In this document: positions 1 through 5,954 of the stretch, piece after piece
Numbering within the stretch: the stretch's first letter is position 1
Layout of the letters: each line of letters opens with the position of its first letter
Source: Saprospiraceae bacterium
GTDB taxonomy: Bacteria > Bacteroidota > Bacteroidia > Chitinophagales > Saprospiraceae
Length of the DNA stretch: 7,833 nucleotides
Assembly (NCBI GenBank): GCA_020849825.1
Contig: JADZFP010000204.1
Coordinates: forward strand, 1 to 7,833
Reading direction: 5' to 3'
The notes under the pieces: generated by a model
The model's database searches: none
Told to the model about the DNA's origin: nothing
The model's input: only the letters and a program-made list of their open reading frames with translations
Position numbers and translations under genes: made by a program

Positions 1-480
1 ACCGGCCAGGTCGCAGCAGGCGGCTTTGCGCAGTTCGGCGCGATTGATTACCTCCACTTTGACCGGCTGTAGCACGGAGATGTAAGCGCCGCTGACGTCA
101 TCGCGAACGGTTACTTCCCGGAGCGTTACTTCGGCCGACATGGCCAGTGTCCAGTAACTGTGCAGATCATCGATCAGGAAGGTATCGCGCATACCGCCGA
201 AGATTCCGGCCAGTCGAAAGGGCGTTTGAGTTGTATCGGGCGGAAATGGAAGGACAAACTCCCCCTTGTCGTCGGCACGGGCCCCGATTGAAGTTCCGGC
301 CCATGCAACCGTAGCGCCGGGCAACGGCACGTTTCGGGTATCCGTCACCTGGCCATAAAATTCCTGGGCCAAAGCCCGCGTACCCATGAGCACTTCAAGG
401 GCGAGCAGTGCTGTATAGATAAAAATCCGCTTTCGAACAAACCGGTTTGTTCCAATAGCCTTGTAGCATGAGTTTGGCAT
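1..480 (-). CDS. TonB-dependent outer-membrane receptor, N-terminal part (runs off left edge)
   Basis: The reverse strand reads an open frame of 160 codons from the ATG at 480 to the window edge without a stop. Residues 1-38 look like a Sec signal peptide: a basic stretch (RFVRKR), a hydrophobic core around residues 20-33, and a likely cut after ALA before QEFYGQV. Residues about 40-118 resemble the carboxypeptidase-regulatory-like beta-sandwich (GQVTDTRNVPLPGATV, then DDKGEFVLPF) that precedes the barrel in many Bacteroidota receptors. The last visible residues, VEVINRAELRKAACCDLAG, match the start of the TonB plug domain in receptors of this phylum that have an AELRKAACC signature. The protein would take up a ligand across the outer membrane using TonB energy. 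The ligand, often a metal chelate in this subgroup, cannot be read from this fragment. The gene has its own promoter 21 bases upstream and no Shine-Dalgarno sequence. An internal ATG at residue 32 is unlikely because it would remove most of the signal peptide. Confidence 0.85.
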   Translation of the reverse strand, partial: MPNSCYKAIGTNRFVRKRIFIYTALLALEVLMGTRALAQEFYGQVTDTRNVPLPGATVAWAGTSIGARADDKGEFVLPFPPDTTQTPFRLAGIFGGMRDTFLIDDLHSYWTLAMSAEVTLREVTVRDDVSGAYISVLQPVKVEVINRAELRKAACCDLAG

Positions 481-500
481 ATACACAACAATAATTATCG

Positions 501-529
501 CAAAAGTACGATGGTTTTTTGTTGACAAA
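501..529 (-). promoter_or_regulatory. Bacteroidota-type promoter of the TonB-dependent receptor
   Basis: On the reverse strand TACTTTTG (508-501) is an exact match to the TAnnTTTG box that Bacteroidota primary sigma factors use near -7. TTTG at 529-526 sits 17 bases upstream as the -33 element, at the short end of the usual spacing. The box ends 20 bases before the receptor ATG, so the leader is very short, and it is A/T-rich with no Shine-Dalgarno sequence. The receptor is therefore probably transcribed separately from the PUR gene, which has its own terminator just upstream. Confidence 0.7.
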
Positions 530-573
530 GACTAGGCGAGATGAATTAATCGTAAAAAGGCGATTGTTTTTTC

Positions 574-615
574 AAAAAACAAAACAGCCATTTCGCTTGC
601 ATGCGAAATGGCTGT
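574..615 (-). terminator. Intrinsic terminator of the PUR-domain gene
   Basis: A perfect 13-bp inverted repeat (ACAGCCATTTCGC, arms 584-596 and 603-615) encloses a 6-base loop. On the reverse strand the stem is followed at once by TTTTGTTTTTTG (584-573), a U-rich tract. It lies 34 bases past the stop codon of the leftward PUR gene and before the promoter of the receptor, which is where a Rho-independent terminator should be. The T tract is itself one half of a second palindrome (564-582). Confidence 0.87.
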
Positions 616-649
616 CGGATATGGTTTTGAGCAGTAAAGCCGCTGTTTA

Positions 650-1447
650 TTACCAGTTTACGTCTTCGTCGTCATCTTTTTTGGTACGGCGTTTTTTGGT
701 ACCTTTTTCGGACGATTCTTCTTCTTGTTCGTCTTTGCGTTCGTCGCGGATTTCCGTTTCGCTGCTGGTTTCTTCGTCGACAAAGTCCTCTTCTTCTTCG
801 CGGCCGGCCCATTCATCGCGGGTGTTGCCACGCTCATCGTCTTCAAGGTCGCGGTTTTGCGCTTCCCATTCGGCCTGACGGCGGTCGAATTCTTCGTAGT
901 CGAAGTTGGGCATCAGGTCGGTTTTGACGTGATCGACCACTTCATTGAGCGAGGCGACAAAGCGGTTGAAATCTTCTTTGTAGAGGAAGATTTTGTGTCG
1001 TTTGTAGCCGTATCCGTCTTCGCGGCGGGTACTTTCGGTGATGGTGATGAAGTAATCTTCGCCGCGGGTTTTGCGTACGTCGAAGAAGTAGGTACGGCGT
1101 TTGCCGGCGCGTACGCGTTTGGAAAATACGCTTTCTTCATTGTCGCGGTCAAAGCCGCCGCCGCCGCCGCCGCGGTTGCGGTCGTAGCCTCCCCGAAAAC
1201 CGCCGCGATCTCCGCCGCGATCCCGATCATAGCCTCTGTCGCGGTCAAATCCCCGGTCGCGATCCCGGTCGAATCCTCTGTCCCGGTCAGAACTTCTATC
1301 GCGGTCGGAACCTCTGTCGCGGTCAAAACCCCGATCCCGATTGTCACTGCGATCATTGCGATCGCGGTAGCCCCCCCGATCCCGATTGTCATTGCGGTCA
1401 TTGCGGTCGCGAAAATCTCCCCTCCGCTTGAAATACCCGTATTCCAC
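650..1447 (-). CDS. PUR-domain (DUF3276-type) DNA/RNA-binding protein with Arg-Asp-Gly repeat arm
   Basis: From a GTG at 1447 the frame encodes 265 aa. The folded part is residues about 104-186: SVFSKRVRAGKRRTYFFDV, then TRGEDYFITITES and HKIFLYKEDFNRF. This is the pattern of the single-repeat PUR proteins of Bacteroidota and Borrelia, which bind single- and double-stranded nucleic acid as dimers. Before it, residues about 10-101 are almost entirely R, D, G and N with a few aromatics. After it comes a highly acidic stretch, then a basic KKRRTKK patch and an acidic DDDEDVNW end. Typical family members are roughly 100-150 aa, so both arms are extensions. The frame stays open upstream to an ATG at 1522 and a TTG at 1525, but a TAnnTTTG promoter box at 1501-1494 lies downstream of both, so the transcript should begin after them. 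GTG (MEYGYFKRRG) is therefore the preferred start. A strong terminator follows. The role is probably RNA binding or nucleoid-related; the target is unknown. Confidence 0.87.
   Translation of the reverse strand: MEYGYFKRRGDFRDRNDRNDNRDRGGYRDRNDRSDNRDRGFDRDRGSDRDRSSDRDRGFDRDRDRGFDRDRGYDRDRGGDRGGFRGGYDRNRGGGGGGFDRDNEESVFSKRVRAGKRRTYFFDVRKTRGEDYFITITESTRREDGYGYKRHKIFLYKEDFNRFVASLNEVVDHVKTDLMPNFDYEEFDRRQAEWEAQNRDLEDDERGNTRDEWAGREEEEDFVDEETSSETEIRDERKDEQEEESSEKGTKKRRTKKDDDEDVNW
1214..1414 (-). repeat. In-frame tandem repeats encoding the Arg-Asp-Gly arm of the PUR protein
   Basis: Two kinds of unit adjoin. The first is a 45-bp unit present twice (1370-1414 and 1325-1369), about 36 of 45 bases identical, encoding FRDRNDRNDNRDRGG and YRDRNDRSDNRDRGF. 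The second (1327-1214) is an 18-bp unit encoding [F/S/Y]DRDR[G/S], present about six times; one copy has 6 extra bases (an additional DR). All length differences are multiples of three, so the frame is kept. Copies differ mainly at silent positions, so the array is not a very recent expansion. A glycine-rich run of six GGN codons follows (around 1154-1171). Confidence 0.88.
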
Positions 1448-1493
1448 TTTTAAAACGTTTGGTGAAAAATGAATTTTTAACAAAAGTTGTGAG

Positions 1494-1526
1494 CAAAGGT
1501 AGATTTTCCGCCGATACTCCATCAAA
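1494..1526 (-). promoter_or_regulatory. Bacteroidota-type promoter of the PUR-domain gene
   Basis: The reverse strand has TACCTTTG at 1501-1494, an exact TAnnTTTG box, and TTTG at 1526-1523 as the -33 element, 21 bases apart. Transcription would begin near 1487-1490. That is about 40 bases before the GTG at 1447 and downstream of the ATG at 1522 and TTG at 1525, so this site decides the start codon of the gene. Confidence 0.68.
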
Positions 1527-1555
1527 ATTTCTGCAAAATATTGCCAGGCAGCATT

Positions 1556-3271
1556 TTATCGGCTGAATTTGATTTTACCCCCGACAATCGTTTGCAGCAC
1601 TTGCGCCTGTAAAATTTCATCCTCGGGGCAACGGAGCAGGTCTTTCGACACCACCACAATATCCGCCAGTTTTCCGGGGGCAAGGGAGCCTTTTTCTCCT
1701 TCTTCAAAGGCTGCGCGGGCATTCCAGATGGTATAAGAATACAAGGCTTCTTCCCGGGTCATTTTTTGTTCGGGGAAAAACGCCATGCCCGTATCGGCGC
1801 GCCGGCGGGTGACCGAGGCGTACAGACAAGCCAGTGGGTCGCAATCTTCAACCGGGGCGTCGGTACCGTTGGCCAGCCAGGCGCCGGCATCGATCAGGCT
1901 TCGCCAGGCGTAGGCGCCGGTGCGGGCGCGGTTTTCACCCAGGCGTTTGACGACGAAAGGCGCATCGCTGGTGCAATGTATGGCCTGCATCGAGGCGATG
2001 ACGCCCAGTTGGCCGAAACGCGGAATGTCCTGCGGGTCAATGTGCTGGCTGTGCTCGATACGCCAGCGGCGATCCTTGTCGTCGCCTTTCAGGCTTTGCT
2101 CGAACACGTTGAGCACTTCGCGGTTTCCGCGATCGCCGATGGCGTGTACGCAGCATTGCAGCTTGTGTTTGCGGCACAGATTGGCTATCGATTTCAGGGT
2201 GTCTATCGGGGTGGTGTTTTGGCCGTAAAAGCCGGGTTTGTCGGCATAGGGTTCGAGCAGCCAGGCGCCGTACGAACCGAGCGCCCCGTCGAGGTACACT
2301 TTTACGGCACGCACGGTGAGGAACCCGCCGCCCAATCCGATCTGCGGGTATTCGGCCAATTGCTTGTAATCGCCGGGGCGGGGCTGGGAAATCATCACCC
2401 AGAGCCTCAGGGGTAGTTTTTTCGACTCGGCCAGGCGGCGGTATTGACCAATTTCCCAAAAATCGCTGCCGGCATCCTGAAATGAAGTAATGCCTTTGCG
2501 CAGGCACTCTGCCCCCGCGAGTTCGACGGCTTTTTCAAAATCTGCCAGTTTTTGGGCTTCGTCGCGGCGGTTTTGCCAGGCTGCATAGGGCGCATAAATG
2601 AGGTCCATGGCATTTTCTTCAAAAACCCCGGTGAGTCGCCCCGAGGCATCGCGAACGATTCGGCCGCCGGTGGGGTCGGGGGTTTCGCGGCCAACGCCGG
2701 CCAGTTCCATGGCTTTGGCATTGGCAAAAAGGCTGTGTCCGCTGGCGTGTACAAGTACAACGGGGTGCTCCGGCGAAGCGGCGCTGAGGGCATCGTGATA
2801 GGGATAGCCGTTGTACGAAAGCGCGGGCTTGACGGTCCATTTTTCCTGGTGCCAGCCTCGGCCTTCTATCCAGTCGCCGGCAGGGGTATTGCGGGCTTTT
2901 TCCTGCACGAGCCCCACAATTTCGTCCCAGCTTTGGGCGCTGCCCAGGTTGAGGTTTTGAAGGCCCCGACCCAGACTGGAAAAGTGACCGTGCCCTTCGA
3001 TGAAGCCGGGCATAGCAAAAGCGCCTTTGAGGTCGATCGTTTGGGTGTTTTTATCGGCCAGCGCGCTGGCGCCGGCGTCGTCGCCCACGTAGAGGATGCG
3101 GTTTTCGCGGATCGCAACTGCGCTGGCGTGCGGATTGAGCGAATCGGCGGTAAAAAAATTGCCGTTGAGCAAAACAAGTGTGGCGGAAGGACGAACCTGG
3201 CGGGAGCAAGAAAGCCATAAAAGTGCTCCAAAGGCGATCAAAAGACTGCTGCGCAGCGACATCGGTGTCAT
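1556..3271 (-). CDS. YtcJ-like metal-dependent amidohydrolase, probable lipoprotein
   Basis: The protein is 571 aa and belongs to the amidohydrolase superfamily branch that includes YtcJ and AepA-like proteins (Amidohydro_3). These hydrolyse C-N bonds of amides or cyclic amides through a metal centre; the natural substrate of most members is unknown. Visible landmarks: an N-terminal strand region (LVLLNGNFFTAD), the metal-binding HxH in MPGFIEGHGHF (His94, His96), a conserved VKVYLDGALGS segment (Lys324, Asp328), HAIGDRGN (His376), RIEHSQHI (His407), NGTDAPVEDCDP with the catalytic-type Asp471, and the C-terminal SLAPGKLADIVV strand. All metal ligands expected of an active enzyme seem present. 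I chose the ATG at 3271 because MTPMSLRSSLLIAFGALLWLSC is a lipoprotein-type signal with Cys22. The lipobox (WLSC) is imperfect, so secretion is likely but lipidation less certain. A longer frame to 3349 would bury this signal. An ATG at 3262 is a second possible start. The gene is divergent from the peptidase gene. Confidence 0.9.
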   Translation of the reverse strand: MTPMSLRSSLLIAFGALLWLSCSRQVRPSATLVLLNGNFFTADSLNPHASAVAIRENRILYVGDDAGASALADKNTQTIDLKGAFAMPGFIEGHGHFSSLGRGLQNLNLGSAQSWDEIVGLVQEKARNTPAGDWIEGRGWHQEKWTVKPALSYNGYPYHDALSAASPEHPVVLVHASGHSLFANAKAMELAGVGRETPDPTGGRIVRDASGRLTGVFEENAMDLIYAPYAAWQNRRDEAQKLADFEKAVELAGAECLRKGITSFQDAGSDFWEIGQYRRLAESKKLPLRLWVMISQPRPGDYKQLAEYPQIGLGGGFLTVRAVKVYLDGALGSYGAWLLEPYADKPGFYGQNTTPIDTLKSIANLCRKHKLQCCVHAIGDRGNREVLNVFEQSLKGDDKDRRWRIEHSQHIDPQDIPRFGQLGVIASMQAIHCTSDAPFVVKRLGENRARTGAYAWRSLIDAGAWLANGTDAPVEDCDPLACLYASVTRRRADTGMAFFPEQKMTREEALYSYTIWNARAAFEEGEKGSLAPGKLADIVVVSKDLLRCPEDEILQAQVLQTIVGGKIKFSR

Positions 3272-3280
3272 GTTGTAAAA

Positions 3281-3309
3281 TTGGGTTTGGCAAAAAGCGC
3301 GTAAATTTC
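3281..3309 (+). promoter_or_regulatory. Possible promoter of the C1 peptidase gene
   Basis: TTG at 3281-3283 and TAAATTTC at 3302-3309 are separated by 18 bases. The second box differs from TAnnTTTG only at its last base. It would give a leader of about 50 bases before the ATG at 3364. This is the best candidate in the 92-base divergent region (3272-3363). I see no comparable box facing left for the amidohydrolase, and no operator palindrome. Confidence 0.33.
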
Positions 3310-3363
3310 GCCCTTTCCTTGCCTGAACAAGCCCCAAATGCCCATTCAAATTTTACACAAAAT

Positions 3364-4671
3364 ATGAAAAGACTCGTTTTTTCCCTCCTTGCAGGGTTGT
3401 TCTCCATCGCGCTAACGGCCCAAAACAACCCCGAAACGTATTCTTTCACCCCCTTTAAAATGCTGACCGCCACCCCGGTAAAAGACCAGCAGCAAACCGG
3501 CACCTGCTGGGCGTTCAGCTCGGCTTCTTTCCTCGAAAGTGAACTGATTCGCACGGGGAAAGGCCAGGTCAACCTCTCCGAAATGTACATCGTGCGGCAT
3601 GTGTATCGCCAGAAGTGCGAAAACTACGTGCGCCGCCAGGGACAAACCCGTTTCAGCGAAGGCGGTCTGGCACACGATCTGATCAATGCCGCCCGCGAAT
3701 ACGGCGTCGTGCCCGAGGAGGTGTATCCCGGCCGCAAAGACTCCTCGAAGCCCTTCAACCACGGTCCGCTGGAAAAAAGCCTCAAAAACCTCTGCGACAA
3801 ACTGATCGAGGAAGGTAAGGCCGGCACTTTGAAAGCCAACTGGACGGCCGATATCGACAAGGCCCTCGACGCGGAATTCGGCCCTGTGCCCACCCAGTTT
3901 TCAGTGGGCGGCACACAATTTACACCCCTCTCCTACCTCGAATTTCTGGGGCTCAACCTCGACGATTACGTGACGATCACTTCGTTTACGCACCACCCGT
4001 ACTACAAACCCTTCGTGCTGGAAATCCCCGACAACTTCGCTCACGGCTCTTTTTACAACCTTCCGCTCAACGAAATGATGCGAAGCCTCACCTTTTCCCT
4101 GCAAACCGGCTACACCGTCACCTGGGATGCCGACGTGAGCAACGAAGGTTTTTCGCCCCAAAACGGCCTGGCCATCGTGCCGCAAAAAGACTGGAGCGCT
4201 AAATCGACCGCCGAGCAAAACGCCACTTTTAAATACTGGGAGCCGGAAAAAGACGTCAACCAGGAATACCGCCAGCAGATGTTCGACCGCCAGATCACGC
4301 AGGACGACCACCTGATGCACGTTGTGGGCATTCTCGACGACGTGCACAGCGGCGTGTATTACGTGGTGAAAAATTCCTGGGGCGAGATCAGCGACCTGAA
4401 AGGTTATGTGTACGTATCGGAAGACTACATGCGACTGAATACCATCTCCTTTACAGTCAACAAGAATGCTTTGCCGCCGGACGTCCGCAAACGCCTGGGT
4501 TTCGAACCCGGCGAGGTCAAAATTGAAAAACAAATGGGACCCGGAGCTATTCCGCCCAAAACCGACCCCGCCGATATGCAGCCTGCCGGCCGGGTGCGCA
4601 CCAACCCCGCTGCCGGTCGCACGCCCACAACCGCCCCTACCGCTCCTAAAAAAGTCAGCAAAAAAGAATAA
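3364..4671 (+). CDS. Secreted C1B-family cysteine aminopeptidase (bleomycin-hydrolase/PepC-like)
   Basis: The protein has 435 aa. Residues 1-19 are a Sec signal peptide (MKRLVFSLLAGLFSIALTA, cut before QNNPE), which is why the ATG at 3364 is chosen over the longer frame from 3178. The papain-type catalytic set is complete: the oxyanion-hole Gln42 six residues before the nucleophile Cys48 in QQQTGTCWAF, His319 in DDHLMHVVGI, and Asn337 in VKNSWGE. The 271 residues between Cys and His, the FTHHPYY and WDADVS segments, and KGYVYVSEDYMRL match the bleomycin hydrolase/aminopeptidase C group and not ordinary papains. Cys48 lies only 29 residues after the signal cut, so there is no papain-type propeptide. 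Residues about 379-435 form a Pro/Ala/Thr/Lys-rich, probably disordered tail ending KKVSKKE. In known bleomycin hydrolases the C-terminus enters the active site and sets aminopeptidase specificity; whether this tail does so is unknown. Likely role: trimming peptides in the periplasm. gcvT follows 43 bases downstream and may be co-transcribed. Confidence 0.93.
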   Translation: MKRLVFSLLAGLFSIALTAQNNPETYSFTPFKMLTATPVKDQQQTGTCWAFSSASFLESELIRTGKGQVNLSEMYIVRHVYRQKCENYVRRQGQTRFSEGGLAHDLINAAREYGVVPEEVYPGRKDSSKPFNHGPLEKSLKNLCDKLIEEGKAGTLKANWTADIDKALDAEFGPVPTQFSVGGTQFTPLSYLEFLGLNLDDYVTITSFTHHPYYKPFVLEIPDNFAHGSFYNLPLNEMMRSLTFSLQTGYTVTWDADVSNEGFSPQNGLAIVPQKDWSAKSTAEQNATFKYWEPEKDVNQEYRQQMFDRQITQDDHLMHVVGILDDVHSGVYYVVKNSWGEISDLKGYVYVSEDYMRLNTISFTVNKNALPPDVRKRLGFEPGEVKIEKQMGPGAIPPKTDPADMQPAGRVRTNPAAGRTPTTAPTAPKKVSKKE

Positions 4672-4714
4672 AACACGATCGCATCCTTCAACCTTAACTC
4701 GAATAGTATCATAT

Positions 4715-5839
4715 ATGAAACCCACTCCTCTAACGGAAAAGCACATCGCTCTCGGCGCTAAAATGGCCGAATTTGCCGGCTACAACATGCCGATATCCTA
4801 CACCTCGATCACCGAAGAACACCACACCGTGCGCAAAGCCGTCGGGGTGTTCGACGTGAGCCACATGGGGGAATTCATCGTGCGCGGCAAAGACGCCACG
4901 GCGTTTCTGCAAAGTGCTACGAGCACCGACGTGTCCAAACTCACGCCCGGCGAAGTGCAATACTCCTGCATGCCCAATAAAAAAGGCGGCATCGTCGACG
5001 ACCTGCTCGTGTATCGCCTCGACGACATACCCGAAATGACCGTAGCCGGCGAAGAATCGTACATGCTCGTCGTCAATGCTTCCAACGAGAAAAAAGACTG
5101 GCGCTGGCTCAAACGCCTCTCGAAAGGCTTCGACGTCAAGATGACCAACATCTCCGCCCGCACCGGCCTCATCGCCGTACAAGGCCCAAAAGCCGCGCAG
5201 GCCTTGCAAAAACTGACGACCATCGACCTGGGCAGCATCAAATACTACTCCTTCCGCCGCGGCCGCTTTGCCGGTTGCAACAACGTGATTATATCGGCCA
5301 CGGGCTACACCGGCTCCGGCGGTTTCGAAATCTACGCCCGCAACCGCGATCTGGTGAAAATCTGGGACAAAGTGTTCAAAAACGGCGAGAAATTCGGCAT
5401 CAAACCCTGCGGCCTCGGCGCCCGCGACACGCTCCGCCTCGAAATGGGCTACTGCCTCTACGGTAACGACATCGACGACAAAACCAGTCCGCTCGAAGCC
5501 GGCCTGGGCTGGATCACCAAACTGGGCAAAAAAGCGGATTTCCCCTCCAAGGAGCGCTTTCTCAAACAAAAAGCCGAGGGCGTCAAACGCCGCCTGGTTG
5601 GCTTCCTGGTCGACGACCGCCGCGTGCCGCGCCATGGCTACGCGCTCGAAAGCAAACGCGGGGCCGCTATCGGTGTGGTAACTTCGGGCACGCATTCGCC
5701 CACGCTCGACAAACCTATCGGCACGGGATACGTGAAAGTCAAACACGCCGAACCCGGTACGAAAATCATGGTTGTGGCAGGCGGTAAAAAACTCGAAGCC
5801 ACCGTGGTGAAACTGCCGTTTGTGGAACCGGGCGTTTGA
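4715..5839 (+). CDS. gcvT: Aminomethyltransferase, glycine cleavage system T protein
   Basis: GcvT takes the aminomethyl group from lipoyl-H protein, releases ammonia and transfers the one-carbon unit to tetrahydrofolate, giving 5,10-methylene-tetrahydrofolate in the cytoplasm. The 374-aa length is normal for the family. Diagnostic segments appear in order: TPLTEKHIALGAKMAEFAGY (4-23), FDVSHMGE (46-53), GGIVDDLLVYR (91-101) holding the conserved catalytic Asp, VVNASN, IAVQGPKA (153-160), GYTGSGGFEIY (197-207), GARDTLRLEMGYCLYGND (235-252), EAGLGWITK (261-269) and VTSGTHSPTL (322-331). The ATG at 4715 gives the family's usual N-terminus; the frame is open further upstream, but that part overlaps the peptidase gene. 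No TAnnTTTG box is visible in the 43-base gap, so transcription from the peptidase promoter is likely. The genes for the P and H proteins are not in the window, a common arrangement outside gcvTHP operons. A short extra loop (about 102-114) precedes SYMLVVNASN. Confidence 0.97.
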   Translation: MKPTPLTEKHIALGAKMAEFAGYNMPISYTSITEEHHTVRKAVGVFDVSHMGEFIVRGKDATAFLQSATSTDVSKLTPGEVQYSCMPNKKGGIVDDLLVYRLDDIPEMTVAGEESYMLVVNASNEKKDWRWLKRLSKGFDVKMTNISARTGLIAVQGPKAAQALQKLTTIDLGSIKYYSFRRGRFAGCNNVIISATGYTGSGGFEIYARNRDLVKIWDKVFKNGEKFGIKPCGLGARDTLRLEMGYCLYGNDIDDKTSPLEAGLGWITKLGKKADFPSKERFLKQKAEGVKRRLVGFLVDDRRVPRHGYALESKRGAAIGVVTSGTHSPTLDKPIGTGYVKVKHAEPGTKIMVVAGGKKLEATVVKLPFVEPGV

Positions 5840-5843
5840 GGGA

Positions 5844-5863
5844 GATTGAACGATTGAACGATT
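5844..5863. repeat. Short 8-bp tandem repeat after gcvT
   Basis: GATTGAAC occurs twice in direct succession (5844-5851, 5852-5859), followed by a partial third copy GATT (5860-5863), starting 4 bases after the gcvT stop codon. It is non-coding and too short to classify as a known element. Confidence 0.75.
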
Positions 5864-5954
5864 ATTGGGGCTGGAAGTCATTTTTAATCACGCAGGTTTT
5901 GACCGGCGACGATTGGAATGGCTTTCAGCCTTTTTCATGCATCTGAATTTATTT

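Noticed and set aside
522..527. TTGACA on the forward strand, resembling an E. coli -35 box
   Set aside because: No partner box and no rightward gene follow, and it overlaps the leftward receptor promoter.
913..1401. A 162-codon leftward frame overlapping the PUR gene in another frame
   Set aside because: Thr/Ala/Ile repeats come from reading the same repeats out of frame. There is no domain and no independent start signal.
1145..1425. Could the regular repeats be a CRISPR array?
   Set aside because: Units are contiguous, 18 or 45 bp, stay in frame and encode a consistent peptide. There are no unique spacers.
725..1453. A 242-codon rightward open frame, rich in Ala/Val, opposite the PUR gene
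   Set aside because: It is the complement of the Arg-Asp-Gly repeat and acidic codons. Its composition follows from the repeat, it has no recognisable domain, and the reverse strand carries a clear PUR domain.
1530..1555. Search for a terminator between the amidohydrolase stop codon and the PUR promoter
   Set aside because: Only 4-bp pairings such as CTGC/GCAG were found, with no U tract directly after them. Read-through into the PUR gene is possible.
3901..4746. A 281-codon leftward frame opposite the C1 peptidase
   Set aside because: Shadow of the peptidase gene. It lacks any recognisable motif, while the forward frame has the full catalytic triad.
4730..5881. A 383-codon leftward frame opposite gcvT
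   Set aside because: Long antisense frames are expected opposite G+C-rich genes with C-ending codons. The forward strand encodes a complete GcvT.
5920..5935. Possible weak terminator GGCT-TTC-AGCC followed by five T, between gcvT and the WG operon
   Set aside because: The stem is only 4 bp with a 3-base loop. It could end the gcvT transcript but is too weak to call from sequence alone.
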